Origin: Ampelomyces quisqualis
Taxonomy: Eukaryota; Ascomycota; Dothideomycetes; Pleosporales; Phaeosphaeriaceae
Length of the DNA stretch: 64,000 bases
Direction of reading: 5' to 3'
NCBI GenBank assembly: GCA_018398575.1
Contig: JAGTXZ010000021.1
Coordinates: 2,914,001-2,978,000, forward strand
Below the pieces are notes generated by a model that saw only the letters and a program-made list of their open reading frames with translations, had not been told where the DNA came from and ran no database searches. Numbering within the stretch: position 1 is the stretch's first letter; every line of letters starts with the position of its first letter. Positions 9,318 through 21,417 of the stretch are shown piece by piece. Position numbers and translations under genes: made by a program.

Positions 9318-11163
9318 TTATTCTCGTAACCATTTCCGTCGAAACAGGCACGCCAAATATTTTCTTCCCCCCAAAACATTCTTCTGTTCGCCCTTGACGG
9401 AGCGAATTTGAGGCAACTCTCCACACCCGTAATTGCGATCCCGCGGTTGCAGTTCGTCTATGTGGCCCATTAATAGAACCTGGAAGTTCAGGCAGGAATG
9501 GGAGTCGTGTAAATCCGAGAATAATCTTAATGCTATGATTTGGAACCGCGTGGTGAGAGTGGAAAGGTGGCATTTTTGTCCGCCAATGGAGCCACCAAAC
9601 GACATTACGGCGGGGAGATGGATGCGGAGGGTTTCGAGATGGAAGAGGTACTTGATTGTAGCCTGGTAAAGATATTAGCCATTCCCACAGCAGTCATGGT
9701 CGTGGCGGAGTCTTGAAGGTTACTGATTGTGATGTCCCATGATGGAAAACTGGGCTGCTGTACGTACCATGAAGTCAGAACAGTGATCGAAGCAATCATC
9801 TCCAAAAGAAATATCTTCGCCAAGCCAGTACTCTAATTCGCGTATATTCGGACACGCAATGCATACCCGAAGAAGTTCATAATCAAGTACCGGTTGACAA
9901 AGACTCAAGACCTCCAACTGCGGCCCAGTGCACAAATCTTGGAAAGTAAGCTCTCTCGCGACTCGTGTTGGAGATCTTCTCGCCCCGAAAGACTCAAGCT
10001 TCTCAAGTCTGGACTGACGTCGAATGCGTTGCCAAGACATATATCGAAGATACAGCTGTCATTTTTGCGCCAGCTTTGCCATGTACGAATATGTTGCAAT
10101 TTGAGCTGTTTGTTTACCATGCGCGCCCGGGCGTCTAGGCTGGGCATGAAAGCTGATTCGCCCTGACAGCCCAAGAGGCTCAGGTGTGTCAAGCTGCAGA
10201 AGTCGAATAGTTTGAACAACAGATCTGCACTGGATGGGATGTACATTCCTGACAACAACAATTGCTTCAAGTTACGTAGGTATTGGGTAGGCACAAAATT
10301 TGTAGTGTCGAGGTTTCCCATCATCGTCTTGGGTTAAATGGAGACTATGGACGTACTTATCGTAATCTTAGATGTGCTGTAGGTCCTGAGCTGGAAGTAG
10401 CTTCTCCAAATGACATGTGTTCAGTTTGCAGAGGTTACGGAACAGCTGCTGGAGGCCTGGCGCCGACACGCGTTGAAGAGAGGTTAGAGAACGTTGGTGC
10501 AAGCGAATATGTTCCAGAGTAGGTAGTTGTAGGTATGGATCTCTTTGCAATGCAGCTAGACAATTTAATCATCAGTCACGCACGACTTTCTGGGTTTGGC
10601 TCAACGAAGAGCACAAAAATACTAGAATCGCTGCTGAACATGATCCGGAAAGAGGACGAGGATCATCATAAATCGGTGTAATTCGACTTCGTCCGAGGAC
10701 GGAGACGACCCGTCGTATTCAGTTTTCGGAACTTCGATGGTCTTATAAGAAGAGTCTTGGAGGCAGACATTTGTCTTCAAAGACAAGTCTCCTGGTGTGT
10801 CGAAAGTTCAGCTTCGCTTCTGCTCCAACGCTATTCTCGAATGGCGGAAGATTGTGGGCGTCCCATAGCCGGATATAGACGCGTTCGTAGAGCCTTGCGA
10901 CGATATAGCTGTAAAAGACTCGGGATGTGAAGGACAGTGCTTTGGGGTCTGAAAGGGTGTGGATCTGATCGTTAGTTAGTACATTACCTAGTGGGAAAGG
11001 TGCGAACAGGTCTAGCATTGAATTGCGATCGTCTCAGTGTAACCCTGGTGTGATTCAAAACTTTTAGGCAGGCTTCCTGCGAATCGTTGCAAGACTTGGT
11101 GGAGCAGATTATACGTACGTAGTCAAGGACCATGCGCCGAAGATCCGAGGAAAGAGTCAACAT
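9318..11163 (-). pseudogene. F-box/LRR-type protein, decayed
   Basis: Reading down the minus strand, exon 1 (11115..11163, MLTLSSDLRRMVLDYV) splices over 11012..11114 (GTATAA...CTAG) to a stretch from 11011 containing SDPKALSFTSRVFYSYIVAR, resembling fungal F-box-like domains. After that, protein-like text continues in changing frames: SSYKTIEVPKTEYDG (10.6-10.75 kb), LPTLEHIRLHQRSLTSL (10.37-10.55 kb), leucine-rich blocks LKQLLLSG, LTHLSLLG, LRSLSLSG (9.9-10.3 kb) and QLEVLSLCQPVLDYELL to CSDFM (9768-9960). A credible last intron 9663..9767 leads to a 115-codon final exon (9662 to TAA at 9318). At least two frame changes without room for an intron and tandem in-frame TGA codons near 10.57 kb argue for a pseudogene. 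Function, if any, would be substrate choice in an SCF ubiquitin ligase. Confidence 0.6.
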
Positions 11164-11421
11164 TTTGATGTAACTTCCAATCAATGAGATAACTGAAAGG
11201 CGAAGACTGTGGAAGCGAAAGCATGAAATGTGTCGTTTGCGTGAAGGTTAAATTAAGGATGGTTCCTGATCGATTTTATAGTGGGGTTTCTAAGATATGC
11301 TAAATACTCTCCGCAAGGCATCCGCATCCATGCGCAATGCTAATAACATTCGAGCAGCGAGGCTTGATATAGTATTTGTTTCACATTGGGTAATCGAATT
11401 TTGATAACCTGTACATGATGC

Positions 11422-12437
11422 TCAAGGCCACGCAGGATCCTCGACCTTCCTAAAACAAGCAACATACTTGATCCCCTTATTCCTCTCCACCTTCTTCCCC
11501 TCCTCCGTCTCCGTCCTCATCACCCTCACGCACTCATCCATACCCTCTCCTTCCTCTCCCTCGCCATCTTCAAATACCTTCTCCACCCTCTCAAAGCTTG
11601 GATGCTTCTCGAAATGATGCTTCATCCACTCGTGCAAATCCTGGACGTCGGTGATGGTGTACACGATACCGCCTGGGCGCAATACGTAGGCGTACTCTGA
11701 GTTGAGCGTGTAGGACACGATGCGCGCTTTGTGTTTGCGCTGCTTGAAGTGCGGGTCTGGGAAGCACAGGAAGATTTTGGAGAGCTGGGCTTTGTGAAAG
11801 AAATTTGGGAGGAATTTCATCGTGTTGGCGCGGATGCATGAGACGTTTTGATAGGTGTTTGTCGAGGCGTTTTGGATCCGGAGTGCGCGGGCCTTTTCTT
11901 GGACGTATTCTGTTACTGATGTGCGGATTTCCATGCCTTGAGGTGAGTTAGTACATTCCATAGCATAATATGGTATCAAGTTGCTGGTGAGGTAGCGATG
12001 AGGCTGTGACCTACCTACTATCAGCGTATCGGGGAACTTTGGTGCAAGTGCAAATAAAAGTCCCCCAAAACCACACCCAATATCTGCGACCTCGACGTTC
12101 TTGGATATTGGCTTTACATTGCGCTGCTCTTCTGTGGTCGTGGGGTTAGAATCTTCAGGTGCCCCGAATGCTTGTTCCTCTTCGCCCTTCACAGCATATG
12201 CAGGATATAATGATGCCCAGTCCATGTCTGCGGGGCTCCTTGGGCTGTAGACATCAGTAAAAGCTCGAAAGGTAGCATGTAAATTTCGTACTATGTCAGA
12301 GAGTGATCTGAAAAAGGATTCGCGTGCGCCCGCTGCCTGTAGAATTTCTTCTTTGGAAGGGCTGCATTTTGCTCATCTGTGTGAAGTGCGTTTTTGTACT
12401 CTTCGCGCTTTTGGCGCTTTGCTGGTGCGTGCGGCAT
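11422..12437 (-). CDS. TRM8: tRNA (guanine-N7-)-methyltransferase catalytic subunit
   Basis: Three exons on the minus strand: 12292..12437, 12015..12244 and 11422..11936, with introns of 47 and 78 nt. The spliced frame closes at 296 aa, close to yeast Trm8 (286). The N-terminus holds the family hallmark KKKFYRQRAHANPFSDH, which is lost unless the first exon is included. Then come DMDWASLYPAY, the SAM-binding VADIGCGFGGLL, the spliced LIVGMEIRTSVTEYV, the acidic/RNA-contact FPDPHFKQRKHKARIV and VLRPGGIVYTITDV. Trm8 with the WD40 partner Trm82 methylates G46 of tRNAs. Removing the second intron also removes a nonsense-like insert of 26 residues between LIVG and MEIR. An acidic insert (EDGEGEEGEGMDE) near the C-terminus is unusual but in frame. 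Confidence 0.95.
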
Positions 12438-12767
12438 CCTCGCAAGCTGTGGACGTTTGTGCAGTGTATCAAAAGAAGTTTGGTGGGAGTTTCGCGGTGC
12501 GCGAGTGGATTGGTAGGTGGAGTGGGGCCAAGCTTTCCCGCTAGCTTCTATGGTTTCTTTGCACCTGGAGATCCGTCACGAAGGGATCCACATTTAGGTT
12601 GTACAGCGAACATGACGTAAATGTGCGATTTATGTGTATCATCGCGGGTACCTACGGCCTCTGTTGCACGCTGCGTAAAAGACCGTGGGTTCAAATAGGT
12701 TACAAGAAAGCAACTGCCAAAGCTGCGCCCAAATGCTCGATCCCGTATGCTATTCATTCAGTCGTAA
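12438..12767. other. Intergenic, GID4 3' side / TRM8 promoter
   Basis: 330 bp between two minus-strand genes. No TATA box or coding signal seen. Confidence 0.4.
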
Positions 12768-13904
12768 TCACCGAAACTCAATTGCGCCTTGACAACCAAA
12801 GTCCTGTACATGTTCCAACTGCAGTTTCTGGAACCTGGAATTTGTCAGCATCTACGCATGGATCGAAGCTGTGGGACCTACTTCTCGCTCTTAGCGTGGA
12901 AATATATGCCTTCGATGCCGCCCGACACCTGGTTAAAGGATATGTAGTAGAAACCCTCAAAACTCGCGCCACTGATCGTCTTGACCCGGTGATCGGGTAC
13001 CAAGAAGTATTCTTTCCAGCGCATGAACAAATGTTCCCTCTGCATCCAATCCTTTGTTACCAGTTCTGGTCGGGACGAGTATTTCGAAAGTGGTTTGTAT
13101 GCTGGGAATCGAGCCCAGTGCTGCCGGTCGACTTTCTCGTTGGAGCCCCACTCTGGATGTTGCGTGATGAATGTGTATTTACTGCCAATTATCTCGCCCT
13201 CAAAGTATGTAGTTAAGCTCGGGTGGTCCTCTGTCAATCCTGTTGCGACGTCAGCACCGCGGCACGAATGCCCTAGAAATCGGCGTGCAAACCTTTGATG
13301 CGCAAATATCCGCACATGAACGACTCGCGCATGTCGACATATTTCACTTCTACTTCAACCTCGTACTGCTGGCGATCGGAGGTTTGGCTTCCCTTGAAGC
13401 GGCTACCGGGGCGAAGGAGGGATGAGGAGCTGTTTGGTAGATACTACGTGGGTCAGCGCAGTCTTGTTATCGATGCCTGATGGCGCTACGCACCCTGTAG
13501 GGAGGAAACGGCAAGGACAAATGACTGGCCAGAAGCGACGTGGGCCCGGGCGCGGTCACGGAGAGAGGTGAGGTCTGAGACGTGCGCTGATCTTCCGGCC
13601 CGTCGTCTGTTGCGGTCAGAGGCGTGGGAATGTCTCTGTTGGGCGCTTCTATGCGCGCGCTCGAGGGCTTCGAGTGGCTCTCCAGACTCGGAGGCGCGTG
13701 AGCAGGGCTGTCTTGCGGCGGCGGCGTTGGCAGCCGCATGGGGACATGGCTGGTAGGGTCGACATAGCTCGCCGCATGGAATGTGGGCGGTTGCCTCAGT
13801 TCGTGCGCGGCGACAATTCGCGCCTCGTCTGGCGGGCAGGTGGTGTGGCTGGTGGTGCTCTCGTGCTCCGCCGGCGCGCCCACAACATCATCGGGCGTCG
13901 GCAT
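12768..13904 (-). CDS. GID4: GID/CTLH E3 ligase substrate receptor (Vid24 family)
   Basis: Four exons, minus strand: 13494..13904, 13293..13443, 12882..13239 and 12768..12834, with introns of 50, 53 and 47 nt. The frame closes at 328 aa. Exon 1 encodes a Pro/Ser/Thr/Glu-rich, probably disordered extension of 137 residues ending in LPFPPYR. Exon 2 opens the Vid24 beta-barrel: YLPNSSSSLLRPGSRFKG, QYEVEVEVKYVDMRESFMCG. Exon 3 gives GLTEDHPSLTTYFEGEIIG, HWARFPAY, HLFMRWKEYFLVPDHRV and ISGASFEGFYYISFNQ. The short last exon ends GCQGAIEFR. Family knowledge: Gid4 binds N-terminal-proline degrons of gluconeogenic enzymes and hands them to the GID ubiquitin ligase when glucose returns. All conserved barrel strands are present. 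The last exon (22 codons) is easy to miss. Confidence 0.95.
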
Positions 13905-14505
13905 GATCCGGTGGTGTGGGTTGCGACAATCACGGCGAAGAAAGCGGTTGATTACACATGAGACGAAGAGAAGATGCGGAGGCGCAGGCGATTATAACAT
14001 AGGTTGGTCGGAGTCAGGATGCGTCCATGGCCATGGCCATGTGAACTATTGGTGTGCTGGGGCGAAGAGACCCACTCTTGTCATCCGGTTCGAGTTGCAA
14101 TTCGCGGGGAAGCATCTAGGCTCATGGGACGAAATGGTATACCACCTAGAAGCAGCGAAGAACAACCCCACGTGCTGCTCCAAAAATAGGCGCACGCGGC
14201 GGAAGGCCACGAGTGCTAGACTTTGCGTCGTGCATTCCGACTACACCGGAACGGGCTGTGTTGTTCTCAGTACATTCCAGCCTGTCTGAAGCCTCAATCC
14301 TGCCGACGGCATCGGCTTTGTCCGTCATCCCACGTACTTGCTTGGTGCAATGCCGCAATGTCCTGGACATTTCGAATAGACCCTGCGAAGCACAATAGCT
14401 ACTCGATGCACACCACGGTCGACTCCAAACGCCAGTTTCCGCCATCCTGATCCGGGCCTCTACGCGGAACGCGGAACAGATCCTAGTTCGTACTCTGCGC
14501 GGCGC
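13905..14505. other. Intergenic, mago 3' side / GID4 promoter
   Basis: 601 bp between two minus-strand genes. A repeated CCATGG element (about 14024-14041) is the only structure noted. No coding signal. Confidence 0.4.
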
Positions 14506-15274
14506 TTAGATGGGCTTTATCTGTAGACAAGTTAGATGGAAAGCGCATCAAATCCCCATCATGTCCGTACCTTGAAGTGGAGCGAGATTAATGAGAAGAC
14601 GAGTGCCTTGAGATCTTGAACCAGATAGTAGAAGACTCGAAGACCTTCCGGGTCAGAGGAGTCTTGCACATCTTGCAATGAGCCGATTTTGGCAGTCTAA
14701 CACACGATCAGCATTGCGCGCGCCATGGTAATCCTTCATACGTACCTCGAATGAGATGTGCTCGCTTCCTAATCGGATCTCGAGCTCTTGTCGGCCGTCC
14801 TTGTTCTTTTGTGGCCATTTGGTGTCGTCTTCCCTGCAGGACGTCAATAATTGCGTTCCATGTCGATGGTTTGCAGAAGCGACACACTTGAGGATCTCAC
14901 TCTCCTTGACAATGCGTTTTATTTCAGTGACCATGGCATCGCTCACACACACTGCGCTGGTCAGCACTACGCACAGCACATGTCGCCGTCACAAACTTAC
15001 TCTCTTTGCGAATCAAAGAGTCGTTGCGGTAGTTGGAGTTGTTCGCATAGCGTGCTGAAGCGCTGCGTCCATCGCCCAGAACTCGGAAGTCAAACTCTGG
15101 AGGGCTGTAAGCACGACAGCGCATGCGAACCAGTGCATCGACTGACCCAGAAACTCGTGACCGAATCGCCCCTGGTGACCCGAGCTGCCCTGGATTAGCC
15201 ATGTCGTCGCAACACGTGCCGAGCCGGAAGAAGGCGTACTAGTATCGCAGATAGAACGGCTCGTTTCCACTCAT
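14506..15274 (-). CDS. mago: Mago nashi homologue (exon junction complex core)
   Basis: Seven exons, minus strand: 15240..15274, 15147..15184, 15001..15096, 14888..14951, 14746..14833, 14571..14696 and 14506..14520. The six introns are 49-55 nt and all GT-AG, and the frame closes at 153 aa (family usually about 146-150). Translation reads FYLRYYSGHQGRFGHEFLE, then a LRYANNSNYRND-type block (here ARYANNSNYRND), EDDTKWPQKNKDGRQELEI, EHISFETAKIGS and a last exon of only four residues, IKPI. Mago forms a heterodimer with Y14 and locks eIF4A3 on spliced mRNA. Its presence suggests a retained exon junction complex. Intron density (six introns in under 0.8 kb) is the highest in the window. Confidence 0.95.
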
Positions 15275-15649
15275 GGTGACGTGGGGCTGCAGACGTCGCG
15301 ACAAGTGTTTCGCTGGGGTGGTGGAGATGCGCGTTGCCTGCCGCTGCTTCTCACAGCCGGGCCATCTTCGGCGGCGGGCAGGGGTCCACTTTAGCGAGCT
15401 GGCATCTACTGTGTATGTCGGAGCAGACACCACCTACACCACGAAGACGTCCAAGTCACGCGGCGCACCACGTCGAAACTCGGAGCACCACGCACGGCAT
15501 ACCCGCGGGCAATCGCAATTCCTGCCCACGCCTCCCCCACCGCGGCCCCGCCCCCCCGTGCCTGCCGTCGCCCCCCGCACCTCGGAGCCGACACGTAGCA
15601 TCCCACGTGCCCTGGACGTCTGGGCTGAGCCCCACGCAAGACCTGCAAC
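15275..15649. promoter_or_regulatory. Bidirectional promoter, mago (-) / SEC26 (+)
   Basis: 375 bp separate the divergent start codons. The SEC26-proximal half is strongly C-rich on the plus strand (about 15529-15580, CCCCCACCGCGG-like) and a CACGTG core lies at 15604-15609. No TATA box is seen, consistent with a shared housekeeping promoter. That is inference. Confidence 0.5.
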
Positions 15650-18600
15650 ATGGCGACATTCCTCGAGAACTCGTACAGCCTGGTATGCCATTGGCCGTGG
15701 ACGGCAAGCTCCGGGGACCTGGGCTGACCAAGGGCAACAGGTGCACCAGGACAATGCCGCCGACGTGCCGTCCCAGAACGAGCTCAAGCAGGCTCTGGAA
15801 AAGGGCAACGACGAGCAGAAGATCGAGACCATGGTACGCATGCCACTGCGGCAGCCCCCACCCTCCCGAGCCGGCCATCTGACGTGCTCGTAGAAGAAGA
15901 TCCTCTCCATCATGCTCAATGGCGACCCGCAAACAGGCCTGCTCATGCACATTATTCGCTTCGTCATGCCGAGCAAGTCGAAGCCCCTCAAGAAGCTCAT
16001 GTACTTCTTTTTCGAGGTCTGCCCGAAACACGATGCGCAAGGGAAGCTGCGGCAGGAGTGGATCTTGGTCTGGTGGGTCAAGCGCGTGGAACACGCCAGA
16101 AGAGGAAGGCTGACAAGACACAAGCAACGCGATCCGATTCGATCTGCAGGCGCCAAACGAATACGTGCGAGGCAACACATTGCGCTTTGTGTGCGTCTCT
16201 CCACTCTCTGGAACAGGCCGTGGCTGACATTGAACAGCACCAAACTGCGAGACGCAGAGCTGGTCGAGCCATTACTACGTAAGCTCTGGCGCGCGTTGCT
16301 TGCAAACCTCTCATTCTAATCTCTATCCAGAACCGGTTCGCCAATGTCTTTCCCACCGACACGCATACGTCCGCAAGAATGCCACCTTCGCCGTGGCTGC
16401 GATTTTCACACATCTCCCAGAACTCATGCCAGATGCTCCTGATATGTTGACAGCCTTTCTGGACGAGGAGAACGACCCGACGTGCAAGCGCAACGCGTTT
16501 GCTGCCCTTGTGTCTGTCAGCCACGAGAAAGCACTCGAGCACCTGAGCATTGTCTTCGACTCCATCCCAAATCACGAAGAGCTTTTGCTCCTTGCCGAAC
16601 TGGAGTTCATCCGCAAAGACGCCGTGGTCAATCCACAAAACAAAGCACGGTACATGCGCCTGATCTTCGACCTCCTTGAATCTCAAGTCTCGACCGTTAT
16701 CTACGAATCCGCGCACGCCCTCACCACCCTTACCAGCAATCCCGTTGCGGTCAAGGCAGCTGCGGGAAAATTTGTCGAACTCGCGATAAAAGAGCCGGAT
16801 AACAACGTGAAGCTGATAGTCCTAGAACGTGTGGACCAGCTGCGACAAAAGAATGAAGGCGTGCTCGACGATTTGACCGTGGAAGTGCTCCGTGTCCTCT
16901 CGAGTACGGATCTTGATGTGCGCAAGAAGTCTTTGAACATTGCAATGGAGATGATCTCCAGTCGCAATGTTGAAGAAGTTGTCCTGCTCCTCAAGAAAGA
17001 GCTCATGAAGACGGTGGACGAACAGTACGAGAAAAACTCAGAATATCGATCATTGCTCATCTCCTCGATCCACTCGGCTGCCATCAAGTTCCCCGAAGTT
17101 GCTGCTAGCGTTGTGGGATCCTTGATGGACTTCATTTCAGATGTTAGCAGCAATGCCTCCGCAGTTGATGTTATTACCTTCGTCAAAGAAGTCGTCGAAC
17201 GCTTCCCCGATCTCCGTCAGTCCATCATCGAGCGCCTGGTGTCTACCTTGGGCGAGGTTCGCGCTGGGAAAGTATATCGTGGTGTTCTGTGGATCATTGG
17301 CGAGTTCTCGCTCGAAGCGAAGGATATTCGCGATGCGTGGAAAGGCATTCGGTCGTCTTTGGGCGAGATTCCAATCCTGGCTTCTGAGCAAAGATTGCTT
17401 GACGACGCATCGGAGGGTAAAGAAGGCCCCGAGCATGTCAATGGAAACGGAAAGGCTGCTCCCACCGGATCACGGAAAGTCCTTGCGGATGGCACATACG
17501 CGACCGAAAGTGCACTCACATCGTCAGCAGCAGCAAAGGCCAAACTGGAAGCAGTCAAAAACTCACAGAAGCCTCCTCTACGCCAACTGGTCCTCGACGG
17601 AGACTACTACCTTGCAACTGTATTGTCCAGCACCCTTACCAAGCTCGTGATGCGACATTCAGAACTTTCACCTGATGCAGCGCGAACCAACGCTTTGCGT
17701 GCTGAAGCGATGCTCATTATGATTTCAGTCATTCGTGTCGGCCAATCTCAGTTTGTCAAGACTCTCATCGACGAAGACTCTATCGACCGCATCATGTCGT
17801 GCGTGAGGTGTCTTTCTGAATTTTCTCAAAGCAAGGACCTGGAGCAAGTATATTTGAAGGATACCCGAAGGTCATTCGCAGCCATGGTGCAAACAGAGGA
17901 AAAGAAGCGTGCTGCTAAGGAGGCATCAGAGCGAGCAAAGTCTGCTGTCAATGTGGACGATTCCTTCAGCATTCGACAACTCAAGAAGAAGGATGCAGAT
18001 GGCAGTGATGAAGTTGAACTGGATCTTGAGAGGGCAACGGGAGGTGACACTGCCACGGAGGATATGACTTCGAAGCTTAGTCGCGTCGTACAGTTGACTG
18101 GCTTCTCTGACTCTGTCTATGCGGAAGCCTATGTGAAGGTATGTTTGTACGTTGGAGAGCATGTTCGTTTGCTAACATTTGCAGGTGCACCAATTTGACA
18201 TTGTACTCGATGTACTTCTTGTCAATCAAACAACCGAGACACTGCAGAACCTGACAGTTGAGTTTGCGACGCTTGGCGACCTGAAGGTGGTTGAGCGACC
18301 GCCAACCCAGAACGTTGGTCCACACGACTTCATCAACATCCAAGCCACCATCAAGGTCTCATCGACCGACACGGGCGTCATCTTTGGCAACATCTTATAC
18401 GAGGGCGAAAAGGGTGTCGACTCCAATGTAGTTATTCTCAACGACGTTCATGTCGATATCATGGACTACATCAAGCCGGCACAGTGCACAGAGACACAGT
18501 TCCGAACGATGTGGACCGAGTTTGAGTGGGAAAACAAGGTCAACATCAACTCGAAGGCCAAGACTCTGCGCGACTTTTTGAACCAGCTCATGGCGTCGAC

Positions 18601-18880
18601 CAACATGAGCTGTTTGACGCCTGAGGCGTCCATGAAGGGCGACTGCCAGTTCTTGTCTGCTAACCTTTACGCTAGAAGTGTCTTTGGTAAGATGCATCCT
18701 TCTCTACAGTTGTATCTTTGCTGACACGGTCTAGGCGAGGATGCTCTGGCCAATCTGAGCATAGAACAGGAGGGCGACAATGGGCTCATTACAGGATTTG
18801 TTCGTATTCGGAGTCGGTCGCAAGGACTGGCGCTCAGCCTGGGGTCGCTGAAGGGCCTCAATAAGGTCGGCGTGGCATAA
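15650..18880 (+). CDS. SEC26: Coatomer subunit beta (COPI coat)
   Basis: Eight exons: 15650..15682, 15741..15833, 15894..16072, 16125..16190, 16238..16278, 16331..18138, 18185..18686 and 18735..18880. All introns are GT-AG, 46-60 nt, and the frame closes at 955 aa, the usual beta-COP length. The N-terminal adaptin-like HEAT solenoid begins MATFLENSYSL and continues KKILSIMLNGDPQTGLLMHI, GNTLRFVTKLRDAELVEPLL and CLSHRHAYVRKNATFAV. The C-terminal appendage (HQFDIVLDVLLVNQTTETL to the GLITGFVRIRSRSQGLALSL end) is present. Beta-COP is part of the F-subcomplex of coatomer, recruited by Arf1 to Golgi membranes for retrograde traffic. A charged linker with EEKKRAAKEASERAKS is normal for the family. 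Introns crowd the 5' end, as is common in fungi. Confidence 0.96.
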
Positions 18881-19269
18881 TTACTTGGCGGCTCTAGGTG
18901 GGGATGTTGCGATGTTTTAGCATGGACTAAAAGCCTTGATAAATATGATGGGAGACTTGCTGTTCGGGTACTCGGCAGCATCGATGTCGTCGCAGAGATG
19001 AATTTCAAACATGAATAATGCTGCGAAATCCAACCACTCAGAGTGAGGGGCTGATGCTTGCGCCTAGGCCAGGCATCGTTCGACTCGGGGGAACTTCGGG
19101 ATTCTGCGCCGTTGGTTCCCTGTCACGTGCCTGTCTGACATCTGTGCCTGTGGTCAGACAGCGCAAGTGATGACACGGCGTCTGACCACTGCTGTGGCTT
19201 GGTTGCTTGCTGTGTCCTGTACTTAGCTGTAGCTATGCCTGCTGTGCGTTCCTTCACTCTGCACTAACC
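18881..19269. other. Intergenic, SEC26 3' side / LCB kinase promoter
   Basis: 389 bp, tandem genes. Contains two short GTCAGAC/GTCTGAC elements (about 19150-19190). No TATA box. Confidence 0.4.
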
Positions 19270-20902
19270 ATGACTTTGAATGCTGGCGACGACGATCCCT
19301 TTCGCGACCCTTCCAGCGCGCCGCAACCTCGGCAGCCATCTGACGATGCTCGAGGCGAGCCGGACGGGCCGGACACGCTCGCTGTGGGCCGCAATGCGTC
19401 GCTGAGCCTGGGGACTGATTCTCTGATAGTGCTGGGTGCGTCCGTCAGCAGATGGGGACCAGCCCGAGCTAACATGCCACAGACGAAGACCTGGTAGACA
19501 GCAAGGGCGCAGGCTGCTGCGGCGTCTCTCTCGCAGGCAGTAAGCTCGCGTGTCGTGTTGGCACAGCTCGTCGCTGAAAACACCAGTGAAGAAATCCACT
19601 CGCTCCATAGCCTTTTTCAACATTCTCTGGGCTGAACACTGCGACAACGGCGACGTCACCATTCAGTATGCGCAGACCGCGGCGAAGAAGTCGGTCCGGC
19701 CCGCCATTGTCAGCTACAAGCTCGACAAGCCCAACAGTCGGCTGGCAGAAGCGTGGATCGCAAAGCTGTTAGATCGCGCCTACGGACCATCGCAGCGCCA
19801 GAAACGGATCAAGGTGCTCATCAACCCGTTCGGAGGTCAGGGCGGCGCCGTCAAAACATACCACAAGTTTGTCGCGCCTATACTGACTGCAGCACGCTGC
19901 GAGCTCGACGTGCAAAAGACGGAGCACCAGGGCCATGGCATCGAGATTGCCCAGAACATGGACATCGACGCGTATGACGTTGTTGCATGCTGTTCTGGCG
20001 ACGGCATACCTCATGAGGTGTGGAACGGGTTGGCCAAGAGACAAGATGCTGCCAGGGCTCTCCACAAGATGGCTGTTGCGCAGTTACCCTGTGGCTCAGG
20101 CAATGCTGCCAGCCTCAACTTCAACGGCACAGATAACCCTAGTCTCGCTGCCCTTGCCATCGTCAAGGGCCTACGCACGCCTCTAGATCTGTCTTCGGTA
20201 TCGCAAGGAAACGACCGCTTCCTCTCCTTCCTCTCTCAATCCGTCGGCATCGTTGCCGAAACAGATCTCGCGACCGAACACTTGCGCTGGATGGGTAGCG
20301 CGCGCTTCACCTGGGGCTTTCTTGTGCGTCTGATCACCAAGACGGTTTACCCCGCCGACATCGCCATCAAAGTCGAACACGACACCAAATCCGCGGTCCG
20401 CAACGCCTACCGCACAGAAGCCTCCAAATCGCCTCGCGCCTCCGACGACAGGCCCGTCCCATCATCCTCGACCAGCCTTCCAGAGCTCAAACACGGCACC
20501 ATCAACGACCCGCTACCACCAGACTGGCACCTGGTCCCACACAGCCACCTCGGCAATTTCTACGCGGGAAACATTGCCTACATGTCGCCCGGCGCAAACT
20601 TCTTCCCCGCCTCTCTACCCTCGGACGGCTGTCTCGACCTCGTGCGCATTCGCGGCGATATTCCGCGCCACACGGCTATCAAGACGCTCTTGGCGGTCGA
20701 AAACAATACCTTCTTTGACCTCGAGCACGTCGATTACCGGAAAGTCTGCGCCTACAGGATTATCCCTAGGCATCAGAAAACGGGATATATCAGTATTGAC
20801 GGGGAGAGAGTGGCGTTTGAGCCGTTCCAGGTCGAGGTGCATAGGGGGTTGGGCACGGTGTTGAGCAGGAGTGGGAGGTTGTGTGAGGCCAAGGGGGTTT
20901 GA
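19270..20902 (+). CDS. LCB4: Sphingoid long-chain-base kinase (diacylglycerol-kinase catalytic fold)
   Basis: Exons 19270..19435, 19483..19539 and 19587..20902. Both introns are 47 nt (GTGCGT...CACAG and GTAAGC...CACCAG), and the product is 512 aa. The catalytic core shows KVLINPFGGQGGA, the nucleotide-binding CCSGDGIPHEVWNGL (GDG loop) and QLPCGSGNAASLN, then the lipid-binding half with the SQSVGIVAETDLATEHLRWMG block. The C-terminal YISIDGERVAFEP strand is typical. Such kinases phosphorylate dihydro- and phytosphingosine to long-chain-base phosphates. Exon 2 places a twin cysteine (Cys67-Cys68, GAGCCG) ahead of the core. Yeast Lcb4 is palmitoylated on N-terminal cysteines, so membrane anchoring by acylation is plausible. 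The small middle exon (19 codons) is needed to join LGTDSLIVLDED to MKKSTRSIAFF. Confidence 0.93.
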
Positions 20903-21417
20903 GCGTTGTGTAGCGTAGTGTAGACGCAGACGTGGGCGTGAGCGTGGGCGTTTTTGTGCGGGATTTGGGAATACCAATGTCTTTCTCATCTCTGTCGCAT
21001 TTGTGATGTACAGTCCTGATGCAAGTGTTGCGTATGTCTTTGGCCTGGTATTGTGTTTCAAGATCATTATGCGTATGTGGTCATGTTCTCTCTGCCGCGT
21101 TAATGTGTAGTCTGGTGGGTAAGCTACATTCCTGGTCGGCGTAAAAGCTGACTAGACCATCTCCTTCACCTGGGCCAACGTCTTCTAATCCGTGCGTGGT
21201 GGGCTGTGTAAGGGCGGCTTGGAGGGGAGCCACAGTGTCCGACGGCATGGACGAGGATAAAGATTTAATACAACGGAAATAGCGTTCGTGGAAGCATGAG
21301 TCCGCAAGCCTGCTGGCAGTACTTAAACCAAGCCATATCCCACTCGACTCCACACCTCCTGGACCATGGACCCATCTCAGAGCAAAAAATCTTGCTGAGA
21401 GCAAAGGATGACCCATG

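Noticed and set aside
12599..13961. Plus-strand frames of up to 205 codons over GID4
   Set aside because: They lie opposite the spliced GID4 exons, which match a conserved protein along the full length.
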